A stretch of DNA of 40,972 nucleotides, from assembly GCF_030145185.1 (NCBI RefSeq), contig NZ_JAQYWB010000051.1, forward strand, positions 1 to 40,972, in the 5' to 3' direction. Under the pieces are notes generated by a model. It had not been told where the DNA came from and searched no databases. It saw only the letters and a list, made by a program, of their open reading frames with translations. Positions 16,811-24,993 of the stretch are shown piece after piece. This stretch comes from Desulfoluna sp. (GTDB taxonomy: Bacteria; Desulfobacterota; Desulfobacteria; Desulfobacterales; Desulfolunaceae). Made by a program: the position numbers and the translations under genes. The number at the start of each line of letters is the position of its first letter. Positions within the stretch are counted from its first letter, which is position 1.

Positions 16811-17014
16811 TCATCGCTTTTTAAGCCACGGTCTGGTCTTCCAAGGGCCCATGATTTTTTTTCATAAGAAAAAAACCGCTGAGCGAGCCTCTATAGAATC
16901 ATTTTTTTGTTTTTTTACAAAGGGGGCGCATACCGCGTCCTCTTTTCTCTCGAGAATATCAATGATTTCGAATAATTAGCACCCATTCAACGCGACGATT
17001 CTATCTGCAGGCCT

Positions 17015-17038
17015 GCGTCTTTTCTAAAAAAAAGACGC
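17015..17038 (+). other. Inverted repeat in larB-ilv intergenic region
   Basis: GCGTCTTTT (17015-17023) and AAAAGACGC (17030-17038) form a nine-pair stem with a 6-base loop. No T-tract follows, so I do not call it a terminator. The rest of 16811-17099 is AT-rich with long T and A runs and no gene. Confidence 0.5.
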
Positions 17039-17099
17039 GCTGTGCTTAACATATATAAAAGATTGCCCCCAACTTTTTTCCACATCAGCTACGAAGCCC

Positions 17100-17128
17100 T
17101 TGACAAGGAGGGGTGAAGAGTATATCAA
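17100..17128 (+). promoter_or_regulatory. Promoter of the ilv cluster leader
   Basis: An exact TTGACA -35 box at 17100-17105 is followed after 17 bp by TATCAA (17123-17128), or after 15 bp by TATATC. The predicted start near 17135 would give a ~200-nt leader RNA carrying the small peptide gene and the attenuator before ilvD. Confidence 0.6.
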
Positions 17129-17165
17129 GTGACGATCAAATGAATCTATTAGGAAACTCTGACTC

Positions 17166-17270
17166 ATGAACGACGCCAAAGCGATTACCACCCTTATTAT
17201 TGTGATTCTAATTCTTGTAGCGGGCATCGTACCCGTGATTAGGATTCGTCTACATAAAGGCGACTGGTAA
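17166..17270 (+). CDS. ilv operon leader peptide (34 aa)
   Basis: This 34-residue ORF runs from ATG to TAA and is the likely attenuation leader for the downstream branched-chain operon. Residues 7-29 (codons 17184-17252) contain 8 Ile, 4 Leu and 4 Val among 23 codons. They use mostly ATT, CTT, CTA and GTA rather than the ATC, CTC/CTG and GTC/GTG favoured in the adjacent ilv genes. This arrangement matches leader peptides such as enterobacterial IlvL in kind, though not in sequence. An AGGA precedes the ATG by 11 bases, a rather long spacing. The stop codon lies inside the RNA arm that forms the antiterminator. The peptide could also be read as a tiny membrane protein, but the RNA arms around it favour a regulatory role. 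Confidence 0.85.
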   Translation: MNDAKAITTLIIVILILVAGIVPVIRIRLHKGDW

Positions 17271-17337
17271 TGGCTTAACATAAATATCACACACCAAAAA
17301 AAGCCGTTATCAGTCAACACTGATAACGGCTTTTTTT
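17179..17337 (+). promoter_or_regulatory. Transcription attenuator of the ilv cluster
   Basis: Four RNA arms can be seen. Arm 1 (17179-17190) pairs with arm 2 (17265-17276) at 11 of 12 positions. Arm 2 (17263-17276, ACTGGTAATGGCTT) pairs fully with arm 3 (17301-17314, AAGCCGTTATCAGT), allowing two G-U pairs. Arm 3 pairs perfectly with arm 4 (17319-17332) in the terminator. Arm 2 covers the leader stop codon. A ribosome stalled at Ile/Leu/Val codons would leave arm 2 free, form 2:3 and let transcription proceed; a ribosome reaching the stop would cover arm 2 and allow the terminator. The pairings are seen in the sequence; the mechanism is inferred by analogy to known attenuators. Confidence 0.85.
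17296..17337 (+). terminator. Attenuator terminator upstream of ilvD
   Basis: The arms 17296-17314 and 17319-17337 are perfectly complementary over 19 bp with a 4-base loop CAAC, ending in seven Ts. The ilvD ribosome site GGAG begins only 3 bases later (17340-17343), so termination here must silence ilvD unless it is overridden. Confidence 0.95.
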
Positions 17338-17349
17338 ATGGAGCACTTC

Positions 17350-19017
17350 ATGAAAAGCGACAATGTCAAAAAAGGTATAGAGCGAGCCCCACACCGATCC
17401 CTTTTCAAGGCCATGGGCTACACCGACACCGAGATTGAACGACCCATCATCGGCATCGCCAACTCGGCCAACACCATCATTCCGGGCCACACCCACCTGA
17501 ACCGCATCACCGAAGCGGTCAAGGCAGGGATCTATATGGCGGGCGGCATGCCGGTAGAATTCGGTGTGATCGGCGTCTGCGACGGCATCGCCATGAACCA
17601 CACGGGCATGAGCTACTCCCTGGGCAGCCGGGAACTCATCGCCGATTCCGTGGAAGTGGTCGCCACCGCCCACGCTTTCGACGGCCTGGTGCTGATCCCC
17701 AACTGCGACAAGATCGTCCCCGGCATGCTCATGGCCGCAGCACGGCTTGACATCCCCTCCATTTTTATAAGCGGCGGCCCCATGCTGGCCGGCCGTCACC
17801 CGGAGCGCCCCCAGGAAAAGGTGGACCTGATCACCGTCTTCGAATCCGTGGGAGCTGTACTCTCTGGAAAAATGACCGAAGAAGAGCTCACCACCATAGA
17901 AGATTCGGCCTGTCCCACCTGCGGCTCCTGCTCCGGCATGTTCACCGCCAACTCCATGAACTGCCTCACCGAGGCCATCGGCATGGGTCTGCCCGGCAAC
18001 GGCACCATCCCTGCCGTCATGGCAGCCCGGGAACGTCTGGCTAAAATGGCCGGGATGAAGATTCTTGAGCTGGTGGAAAAAGGCATTACCCCCAGCCAGA
18101 TTCTGACCGAAAAAGCCTTTGCGAACGCCCTGGCCGTGGACATGGCCCTGGGCTGTTCCACCAACACCGTCCTTCACCTGAAAGCCATCGCCAACGAAGC
18201 AGGCGTGGAGGTTCCCCTGACCCTGATCAACGAGATCAGCAAAATCACCCCCCACCTCTGCTCTCTCTCTCCCGGTGGCAAGGACCACATCGAAGACCTG
18301 TACCGGGCGGGCGGCATCCAGGCCATCCTTAAAATCCTTGCGGATCAGGGACGCCTCAACACCGAATGCATCACCGTCACCGGAGCCACCGTGGGTGAAA
18401 ACAGTAAAAATGCCCGCATCCTGGATCCCGATGTCATCCGTTCCTGGGACTCCCCCTACCACGAAGAGGGCGGCCTTGCGGTCCTTTTCGGCAACATCGC
18501 CCCGGACGGCTGCGTGGTAAAACAATCCGCGGTGCTTCCTGAGATGATGCAGCACAAAGGCCCTGCCCGGGTGTTTGAATCCGAAGAAGAAGCCTCCGGC
18601 GCCATCATGAAGGGCCAGATTCACAAAGGAGACGTGGTGGTCATCCGCAACGAAGGGCCCAAGGGCGGTCCGGGTATGCGAGAAATGCTCACCCCGACCT
18701 CTGCCATCGCCGGCATGGGCCTTGACGGCTCGGTGGCCCTCATCACCGACGGACGATTCTCCGGCGGCACCCGTGGCGCCGCCATTGGGCACGTCTCTCC
18801 CGAAGCGGCATCGGGCGGCCCCATCGGCCTGGTTCATGAAGGGGATCTCATCAGCATCAACATTGCCACCAAGAGCATTGACCTGATGATTCCCGAAATG
18901 GCCATTGAAAAACGCAAGGCCGAATGGAAGGCACCCGCGCCCCGCATCACCAAGGGATATATGGCCCGATACGCCCGACTGGTCTCCTCTGCCAGCGAAG
19001 GCGCTGTGGTCAAGTAA
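17350..19017 (+). CDS. ilvD: Dihydroxy-acid dehydratase IlvD
   Basis: IlvD dehydrates 2,3-dihydroxy-isovalerate and 2,3-dihydroxy-3-methylvalerate to the keto acid precursors of valine and isoleucine, using an iron-sulfur cluster. Of 555 residues, Cys119 (NCDKIVPGM) and Cys188/191/194 ([10 protein letters not shown]) are the conserved cysteines. [10 protein letters not shown] and the C-terminal GHVSPEA are also typical. I start at ATG 17350, where GGAG lies six bases upstream. The in-frame ATG at 17338 touches the terminator T-tract and has no ribosome site. It is the first structural gene after the attenuator, and ilvB follows at 119 bp. Confidence 0.96.
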   Translation: MKSDNVKKGIERAPHRSLFKAMGYTDTEIERPIIGIANSANTIIPGHTHLNRITEAVKAGIYMAGGMPVEFGVIGVCDGIAMNHTGMSYSLGSRELIADSVEVVATAHAFDGLVLIPNCDKIVPGMLMAAARLDIPSIFISGGPMLAGRHPERPQEKVDLITVFESVGAVLSGKMTEEELTTIEDSACPTCGSCSGMFTANSMNCLTEAIGMGLPGNGTIPAVMAARERLAKMAGMKILELVEKGITPSQILTEKAFANALAVDMALGCSTNTVLHLKAIANEAGVEVPLTLINEISKITPHLCSLSPGGKDHIEDLYRAGGIQAILKILADQGRLNTECITVTGATVGENSKNARILDPDVIRSWDSPYHEEGGLAVLFGNIAPDGCVVKQSAVLPEMMQHKGPARVFESEEEASGAIMKGQIHKGDVVVIRNEGPKGGPGMREMLTPTSAIAGMGLDGSVALITDGRFSGGTRGAAIGHVSPEAASGGPIGLVHEGDLISINIATKSIDLMIPEMAIEKRKAEWKAPAPRITKGYMARYARLVSSASEGAVVK

Positions 19018-19028
19018 ACATGGGCTTA

Positions 19029-19048
19029 ACGGCCGCTTCGGCGGCCGT
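19029..19048 (+). other. UUCG-capped hairpin between ilvD and ilvB
   Basis: ACGGCCGC and GCGGCCGT form a perfect eight-pair stem closed by a TTCG tetraloop. The next T run begins about 19 bases later (19067), too far for a normal terminator. It probably stabilises or processes the intercistronic RNA. Confidence 0.6.
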
Positions 19049-19136
19049 CACTATAGTTTATCGAGATTTTTTTTTGATGACGACAGCGTAACGGAAGACA
19101 AGGTTTCCCGTTACCAAACCAGCAAAGGACCAAGGA

Positions 19137-20831
19137 ATGTCTGCAAAGGAACTGACAGGAACAAAAATCCTGATGAAAGTGCTGAAGGAAGAGGGCGTTG
19201 ACACCATCTTTGGATACCCGGGTGGAGCCGTCATCGACATTTACGACGAACTCGCCAGGACAGAGTTCAAACACATCCTTGCACGCCATGAACAGGGTGC
19301 TGTTCACGCAGCCGATGGCTTTGCCAGGGCCAGCGGCAGGACCGGCGTCTGTTTCGCGACCTCCGGCCCGGGTGCCACCAACACCGTCACCGGCATCGCC
19401 ACCGCCTACATGGACTCCATTCCCATGGTGATCATCACCGGGCAGGTCCCCACCCAGCTCATCGGAAACGACGCCTTCCAGGAAGTGGACATCGTAGGGA
19501 TCACCCGTCCCTGCACCAAGCACAACTACCTGGTAAAAGACATCGAAAGCCTGGAACGCATCCTTCGGGAAGCCTTCTTCCTGGCCAGATCCGGACGCCC
19601 CGGACCTGTCCTCGTGGATATCCCCAAAAACATCCAGGTGATGAAAACCAAGGTCAACGGGCCGCAGGACATCAACATGCGGACCTACAAGCCCACGTAC
19701 AAGCCCAACGTCAAGCAGCTCTCCCGTGTGGCAGGCCTCATCAAAAAGGCGAAGCGCCCCTTGATCTTTTCCGGCGGCGGCGTGGTACTGTCCGGCGCCT
19801 CCGAGGCCCTGGTCCAACTGGCCAGGAGCACCAACACCTGCGTCACAAGTACCCTCATGGGCCTGGGGGCTTTCCCCGGGACCGATCCCCTCTGGTTGGG
19901 GATGCCGGGGATGCATGGCACCTTTCGAGCCAATATGGCCATCAGCCAGTGTGACCTGATGCTGGCCATCGGCGTTCGATTTGACGACCGCGTAACGGGC
20001 CGAACCGATGATTTCGCCCCCAACGCTACCATCGTTCAAATCGACATCGACCCCACGAGTATCCATAAAAATATCGAGGTCGAAGTCCCCATCGTCGGCG
20101 ACTGCAAGATCGCCCTGGAAAAACTGAACGATCTCCTGGAAAAAGAGCCGGAGCCGGAGAACGCGCCGGACCGCAGCGAGTGGAACCATCAGGTCGAAGC
20201 GTGGAAGAAAACCACGCCCCTTGCCTATGATCAAAAAGAGACCATCAAGCCCCAGTACGTCATCGACACCTTCTTCAAGATGACCAAAGGCGAAGCCATT
20301 GTCACCACAGAGGTCGGGCAGAACCAGATGTGGGCGGCCCAGTACTACCACTTCAACCGGCCCCATCAGTTCATCACCTCCGGTGGACTCGGGACCATGG
20401 GATTCGGTCTCCCTGCGGCCATCGGTGCCCAAATGGCCTGCCCCGACAAGCTCGTCGTGGACGTGGCCGGTGACGGCAGCATCCAGATGAACATTCAGGA
20501 GATGGCCACGGCGGTTGAGCATAACCTGCCCATAAAAATCATCATCCTCAACAACCGATACTTAGGCATGGTGCGTCAGTGGCAGGATCTCTTCTACGAC
20601 AAATGCTACTCTGCCACCACCCTGGACCACAACCCCGACTTCGTCAAGCTGGCCGACGCCTACGGAGCCAAAGGGCTTCGAGCCACCCGGCCCGAAGAGG
20701 TGGAAGCGGTTCTTAAAGAGGGCCTTGAGACCCCAGGCGCCGTCATCATGGAGTTTGTCGTGGACCGTGAAGAGAACGTCTACCCCATGGTCCCGGCCGG
20801 CAAAGCCATTACCGACATGCTGCTTGTCTGA
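19137..20831 (+). CDS. ilvB: Acetolactate synthase large subunit IlvB
   Basis: This thiamine-diphosphate enzyme condenses pyruvate with pyruvate or 2-oxobutyrate, the first common step to valine/leucine and isoleucine. The 564-residue product has the catalytic glutamate at Glu52 (ARHEQGAVHAA), the FAD-domain sequence GVRFDDRVTG, and the thiamine motif GDGSIQMN...EHNLPIKIIILNN near 445-475. The length matches the biosynthetic catalytic subunit. AAGGA directly precedes the ATG, an unusually short spacing, with another AAAGGA six bases further up. The regulatory subunit gene follows after 106 bp that contain a strong hairpin. Confidence 0.96.
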   Translation: MSAKELTGTKILMKVLKEEGVDTIFGYPGGAVIDIYDELARTEFKHILARHEQGAVHAADGFARASGRTGVCFATSGPGATNTVTGIATAYMDSIPMVIITGQVPTQLIGNDAFQEVDIVGITRPCTKHNYLVKDIESLERILREAFFLARSGRPGPVLVDIPKNIQVMKTKVNGPQDINMRTYKPTYKPNVKQLSRVAGLIKKAKRPLIFSGGGVVLSGASEALVQLARSTNTCVTSTLMGLGAFPGTDPLWLGMPGMHGTFRANMAISQCDLMLAIGVRFDDRVTGRTDDFAPNATIVQIDIDPTSIHKNIEVEVPIVGDCKIALEKLNDLLEKEPEPENAPDRSEWNHQVEAWKKTTPLAYDQKETIKPQYVIDTFFKMTKGEAIVTTEVGQNQMWAAQYYHFNRPHQFITSGGLGTMGFGLPAAIGAQMACPDKLVVDVAGDGSIQMNIQEMATAVEHNLPIKIIILNNRYLGMVRQWQDLFYDKCYSATTLDHNPDFVKLADAYGAKGLRATRPEEVEAVLKEGLETPGAVIMEFVVDREENVYPMVPAGKAITDMLLV

Positions 20832-20837
20832 TCCATG

Positions 20838-20866
20838 CCCCGGCTCCGCCTGTTGCCGAGCCGGGG
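20838..20866 (+). other. Hairpin between ilvB and ilvH
   Basis: CCCCGGCTC (20838-20846) and GAGCCGGGG (20858-20866) pair perfectly with an 11-base loop, six bases after the ilvB stop. No T-tract follows. It is likely an intercistronic stability or processing element. Confidence 0.6.
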
Positions 20867-20937
20867 ATGTGTCTCTACCAACCTGACTCTTTACGGGCGG
20901 CCGAGCTCCGGCCTCCCTGACATAAGGAAATCGACCC

Positions 20938-21423
20938 ATGAGCGAAAAACGACACATTCTCTCCATTCAGGTGGACAACGAACCCGGTGTTCTCTCCCGT
21001 ATCGTCGGCCTCTTCTCCGGACGCGGTTACAACATTGACAGCTTAAACGTCGCGGCCACCAACGAGCCGAATATTTCCCGTATCACCATGGTCACCACGG
21101 CGGATACCGCCATCATGGAGCAGATCAAGAAGCAGCTGCACAAACTCATCAACGTGGTGACGGTACACGACCTCACCGAGTCGGACTACGTCCAGCGCGA
21201 GCTGGCCCTGATCAAGATCCATGTCAAAGCCGACAACCGAGGCGAATTAATCAACATCGTCGACATCTTTCGCTACAAAATCGTCGATGTGGGTCCAGAG
21301 CATGTAACCATCGAAGCGACGGCCACAGAAGAGAAGCTGAAAGCCTTCATTGAGCTCGTCACCCCCATGGGAATCAAAGAGATCGTTCGCACCGGCAGCA
21401 TCGCCCTTTACCGGGGCAACTGA
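20938..21423 (+). CDS. ilvH: Acetolactate synthase small (regulatory) subunit IlvH
   Basis: The 161-residue subunit activates IlvB and confers valine feedback inhibition. The N-terminal ACT domain (about 4-75) shows the hallmark NEPGVLSRIVGLFSGRGYNIDSLNV. The C-terminal domain contains RELALIKI and GPEHVTIEATATEEKL. Length is typical of the long IlvH/IlvN type. AAGGAA lies eight bases upstream of the start. It sits between its partner ilvB and cimA in one transcription unit. Confidence 0.95.
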   Translation: MSEKRHILSIQVDNEPGVLSRIVGLFSGRGYNIDSLNVAATNEPNISRITMVTTADTAIMEQIKKQLHKLINVVTVHDLTESDYVQRELALIKIHVKADNRGELINIVDIFRYKIVDVGPEHVTIEATATEEKLKAFIELVTPMGIKEIVRTGSIALYRGN

Positions 21424-21455
21424 TCAACGAACCTCCCGACGAGCCTCAGCAAAAT

Positions 21456-21482
21456 CCTTTCGCACCGTCACGGCGCGAAAGG
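21456..21482 (+). other. Hairpin between ilvH and cimA
   Basis: CCTTTCGC (21456-21463) and GCGAAAGG (21475-21482) form a perfect eight-pair stem with an 11-base loop. It has no T-tract. It is one of five hairpins found in the gaps of this gene cluster. Confidence 0.55.
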
Positions 21483-21555
21483 CAAGGCATCTCGTTTACA
21501 CCCGCACCCGGAAGGTCCGGCTTTTCACGGTGCAATAAACCCGGAGCGACATGAC

Positions 21556-23136
21556 ATGGAACCGGTCCTGATATTCGATACCACCCTGCGTGATGGCACC
21601 CAGGGGGAGAACATCTCCTTTTCGCCAGATGATAAAATCAAAGTGGCACAACGCCTTGACGACATGGGGATACACTACATTGAAGGTGGATGGCCCGGTT
21701 CCAACCCGGCGGCTGATCGGTTTTTCGAACTGGCGAGAGACACCCAATTCGCCACCGCACGCATCACCGCCTTCGGTTCCACCCGCCGTCAGGGGGTTCC
21801 CGCCGGGGAAGACGCCAACTTACAGGCCCTGATTGCCTGTGGCTCACCGGCGATTACCCTCTTCGGAAAGACCTGGGATCTCCACGTGGTGGACATCATG
21901 GGAAACACTCTCTCCGAAAACCTGGCCATGATTGAAGAGAGCGTGGCCTTCCTGAAAAGCCACGGGCGTGAGGTGCTCTACGACGCCGAACACTTCTTCG
22001 ACGGCTACAAAGCCAACCCGGAGTATGCGATCCAGACCCTGAAGGCCTCCCTTTCCGGAGGCGCCGATTTCGTGGTATTGTGCGATACCAATGGGGGAAC
22101 TTTGCCCCACGAAGTCAGCGAGATCCTCGACACGGTGAAATCCAGGCTTGATGCAGAGTCAGGGAGAGACATCCGCATGGGAATCCACGCCCACAACGAC
22201 TGTAACGTGGCCGTGGCGAACTCCATCGCCGCGGTTCAAGCCGGGGCAGCCATGGTGCAGGGCACCATTAACGGGTACGGCGAAAGATGCGGGAACACGG
22301 ACCTCACCTCCGTCATCCCCATCCTCAACCTGAAACTGAAACGGCCCTGCGTGTCTGAGGAGAACCTGAAAAAGCTGAAACCGCTGTCACGTTTTGTGAG
22401 CGAGACCTCCAACATGATCCCCCTGGCCTCCCGCCCCTTTGTGGGCAAGAGCGCCTTTGCCCACAAAGGCGGGGTGCATGTCAGCGCCGTGATGAAGCAG
22501 CCCCTTTCCTATGAACACATCAGCCCGGAGGACGTGGGAAACAAACGCCGGGTTCTTGTCTCGGACCAGGCAGGCCGAAGCAACATCGAATACAAGGCCA
22601 GGGAGATGGGCATCAACTTGGACGCCCCCGAGTTTGATTCCAAACGCATCGTCAACGAAATTAAGATGCTGGAGCAGGAAGGCTACCAGTACGAAGTGGC
22701 CGATGGCTCCTTCAAGGTGCTCATGGACAAATTTCTGCTTAAGTATGAGCCGGTCTTTGACCTGGAATCGTTTCGAGTCACCATCGAAAAGGACAAAGAT
22801 CGCCCCTGCACCTCCCACGCCATGGTCAAGGTGAATGTGGGCGGTGAAAGCGAAATCACCGCAGCAGAAGGTCATGGCCCGGTCAGCGCTCTGGACAACG
22901 CCCTCAGAAAAGCCCTGGGCCGCTTCTACAAAGAGCTTGAGACCATGCACCTGGTGGACTTCAAGGTCCGCGTCATGGACGGACGGGGCGGGACGGAATC
23001 CAAGGTACGCGTCCTCATCGAATCCCGAGACGGGGATGATATCTGGAGCACCATCGGCGTCTCCGAAGACATCATCGAAGCAAGCTTTGAGGCCCTGGCC
23101 GACAGCTTCCAGTACAAACTGGTCCAAAAAAAATAA
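21556..23136 (+). CDS. cimA: (R)-citramalate synthase CimA
   Basis: CimA condenses pyruvate and acetyl-CoA to citramalate, opening a threonine-independent route to 2-oxobutyrate and isoleucine. The 526-residue product has the DRE-TIM metallolyase signature [14 protein letters not shown] at 7-20, IEGGWPGSNP near 42-51, the metal-binding HAHND near 213-217 and NGYGERCGN near 238-246. The C-terminal LeuA-type regulatory domain spans roughly 400-520. The GGWPGSNP and GKTWDLHV stretches separate it from isopropylmalate and homocitrate synthases. GGAG lies nine bases before the ATG. Its place between ilvH and leuA fits isoleucine synthesis. Confidence 0.92.
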   Translation: MEPVLIFDTTLRDGTQGENISFSPDDKIKVAQRLDDMGIHYIEGGWPGSNPAADRFFELARDTQFATARITAFGSTRRQGVPAGEDANLQALIACGSPAITLFGKTWDLHVVDIMGNTLSENLAMIEESVAFLKSHGREVLYDAEHFFDGYKANPEYAIQTLKASLSGGADFVVLCDTNGGTLPHEVSEILDTVKSRLDAESGRDIRMGIHAHNDCNVAVANSIAAVQAGAAMVQGTINGYGERCGNTDLTSVIPILNLKLKRPCVSEENLKKLKPLSRFVSETSNMIPLASRPFVGKSAFAHKGGVHVSAVMKQPLSYEHISPEDVGNKRRVLVSDQAGRSNIEYKAREMGINLDAPEFDSKRIVNEIKMLEQEGYQYEVADGSFKVLMDKFLLKYEPVFDLESFRVTIEKDKDRPCTSHAMVKVNVGGESEITAAEGHGPVSALDNALRKALGRFYKELETMHLVDFKVRVMDGRGGTESKVRVLIESRDGDDIWSTIGVSEDIIEASFEALADSFQYKLVQKK

Positions 23137-23237
23137 CCGGCCGTGCCCTGGTGGCACACTCGACGACCTTAAAAAAGACGTATGGCGATCCACCCGGTCG
23201 CCCGACCATCCACAAGGGGAGCAGGAGGCCCCGCCCA

Positions 23238-23309
23238 ATGAAAGAGGTGATCAAGACCGCAGGAAACGCCGCAGGCATCCTGCGGTCCAGGCTCACTGGG
23301 TTTGCCTGA
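23238..23309 (+). CDS. Possible 23-aa ORF upstream of leuA
   Basis: An ATG preceded by AGGAGG (nine bases upstream) opens a 23-residue frame ending at TGA. It contains only two Leu codons, so it does not look like a leucine attenuation leader. Two mutually exclusive hairpins (23255-23287) lie within it. It may be chance. Confidence 0.25.
   Translation: MKEVIKTAGNAAGILRSRLTGFA
23255..23287 (+). other. Alternative hairpins between cimA and leuA
   Basis: GACCGCAGG (23255-23263) can pair with CCTGCGGTC (23279-23287), nine pairs. CCGCAGG (23269-23275) can pair with the same 3' arm over seven bases with a 3-base loop. The two structures exclude each other. No T-tract follows. Confidence 0.5.
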
Positions 23310-23371
23310 ATTCAAGCGAATGATCCTTATGTCGAATGACCCACCGCAGACCCTTTTTCGGAGCACACATC

Positions 23372-24910
23372 ATGACCAGAACCATCACAATATTTGACAC
23401 CACCTTACGAGACGGCGAACAATCACCCGGCGCCAGCATGAACACCGCGGAGAAGCTGCGGATTGCCACCCACCTGGACACTCTGGGTGTGGATGTGATT
23501 GAAGCGGGCTTTCCCGCATCATCACCCGGCGATTTCGAGGCGGTCTCCCGCATTGCAGACACCGTAAAAAATGCCGAAGTGGCCGCCCTCTGCCGCGCCA
23601 CCGCCAGTGATATCGACCGGGCCTGGGAGGCCATTAAAAATGCGGCCAAACCCCGCATTCACACCTTCATCGCCACATCGGACATTCACCTGGAGTACAA
23701 GCTCCGCATGGGACGCGATGAAGTGGTGACGCGCGCCGTGGCCGCCGTGACGCACGCTCGGCAGTACACGGAGAACATAGAATTCTCCGCCGAAGACGGC
23801 TCCCGCACCGACCCGGAATTTCTCTGCCGGATTTTCGGTGAAGTCATCAAAGCGGGTGCCACCACCGTCAACCTCCCCGATACCGTAGGCTACGCGGTCC
23901 CCGATGAGTTCGGTGAGCTGGTGCGCCACGTCATCGCCCACACCCCGGGCATGGAAAACGCCACCTTGAGCGTTCACTGCCACAACGACCTGGGCCTGGC
24001 CACGGCCAACACCCTGGCGGCCATCGTTGCCGGAGCCGGTCAGGCAGAGGTGACCATCAACGGAATCGGCGAGCGAGCGGGCAACACAGCGTTAGAAGAG
24101 GTCGTCATGGCGATCCACACCCGCCCCGGCACCTTTCCCATGGACACCCATATCGACACCACCCGCATCCATGCCACGGGTCGGCTGGTCAGCTCCATCA
24201 CCGGCATCATGATCCAGCCCAACAAGGCCATTGTGGGGGCCAACGCCTTCTCCCACGAATCGGGTATCCACCAGGACGGCATGCTCAAAAACCCCATGAC
24301 CTACGAGATCATGAGGCCTGAAACCGTGGGACTGACCACCAACAAACTGGTTCTGGGGAAACTCTCCGGACGCTTTGCCCTGCGCTCCCGTCTCGAAGAG
24401 ATGCGCTACAACCTCACCGAAGAGGAACTCAACACCGTCTTCGAGAGTTTTAAAGCGCTGGCCGACCGAAAAAAAGAGATCGTGGACGAGGACTTGGAAG
24501 CCCTCGTCACAGACGTTATCCTGCGAAGCCATGAGGTCTACACCTTGGAGTACCTCCACGTCACCTCCGGCACCACGGTCTTTCCCATGGCCAGTGTGCG
24601 CCTCGGCATCAACGGCAAGATCAAGCAGGGGGCTTTTGAAGGCAACGGCCCCATTGACGCGGTCTTTAACACCATCGCAAAAATTGCCGGAAGGGAGCCC
24701 GAGCTCCTGCGCTTTTCCATCGGCGCCCTCACAGGCGGCACCGATGCCCAGGGTGAGGTGACCGTCCGCATGCAGGAAGGCGACTATGTCTCCCTGGGCC
24801 GCGGCGCCGACCCCGACATCATTACAGCCAGCGCCAAAGCCTATATCAACGGACTTAACCGGCTGGAGTACTTCAAATCCAACCCCGTCACATCCTGTGA
24901 TGTGATATAA
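23372..24910 (+). CDS. leuA: 2-isopropylmalate synthase LeuA
   Basis: LeuA condenses 2-oxoisovalerate with acetyl-CoA, the committed step of leucine synthesis. The 512-residue product carries [16 protein letters not shown] at 7-22, [14 protein letters not shown] near 41-54, the metal-binding HCHNDLG near 198-204 and NGIGERAGN. The C-terminal domain (about 390-500), with [14 protein letters not shown], binds leucine for feedback control in homologues. The start at 23372 has GGAG eight bases upstream; the in-frame ATG at 23336 would add 12 residues without support. It lies in the ilv cluster, but leuB, leuC and leuD are not in the window. Confidence 0.95.
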   Translation: MTRTITIFDTTLRDGEQSPGASMNTAEKLRIATHLDTLGVDVIEAGFPASSPGDFEAVSRIADTVKNAEVAALCRATASDIDRAWEAIKNAAKPRIHTFIATSDIHLEYKLRMGRDEVVTRAVAAVTHARQYTENIEFSAEDGSRTDPEFLCRIFGEVIKAGATTVNLPDTVGYAVPDEFGELVRHVIAHTPGMENATLSVHCHNDLGLATANTLAAIVAGAGQAEVTINGIGERAGNTALEEVVMAIHTRPGTFPMDTHIDTTRIHATGRLVSSITGIMIQPNKAIVGANAFSHESGIHQDGMLKNPMTYEIMRPETVGLTTNKLVLGKLSGRFALRSRLEEMRYNLTEEELNTVFESFKALADRKKEIVDEDLEALVTDVILRSHEVYTLEYLHVTSGTTVFPMASVRLGINGKIKQGAFEGNGPIDAVFNTIAKIAGREPELLRFSIGALTGGTDAQGEVTVRMQEGDYVSLGRGADPDIITASAKAYINGLNRLEYFKSNPVTSCDVI

Positions 24911-24918
24911 AGAAAATC

Positions 24919-24938
24919 GGGTCGCCTGCGGGCGGCCC
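24919..24938 (+). other. Hairpin between leuA and ilvC
   Basis: GGGTCGCC (24919-24926) pairs with GGCGGCCC (24931-24938) with one G-T pair and a 4-base loop. The sequence after it is A-rich rather than T-rich, so it is not a standard terminator on this strand. Confidence 0.5.
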
Positions 24939-24993
24939 CATAAAAAACCAAACCGACCCATTAATTATTTTTTACGATATGGAGCATCCAAAG

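Noticed and set aside
16850-16940. Intrinsic terminator of larB in the T- and A-rich stretch
   Set aside because: The only pairing is between T and A runs; there is no GC-rich stem before a T-tract.
17166-17270. Reading the 34-aa ORF simply as a small membrane protein
   Set aside because: It is hydrophobic enough to span a membrane, but the position before ilvD, the concentration of Ile/Leu/Val codons and the paired RNA arms around its stop codon are better explained by attenuation.
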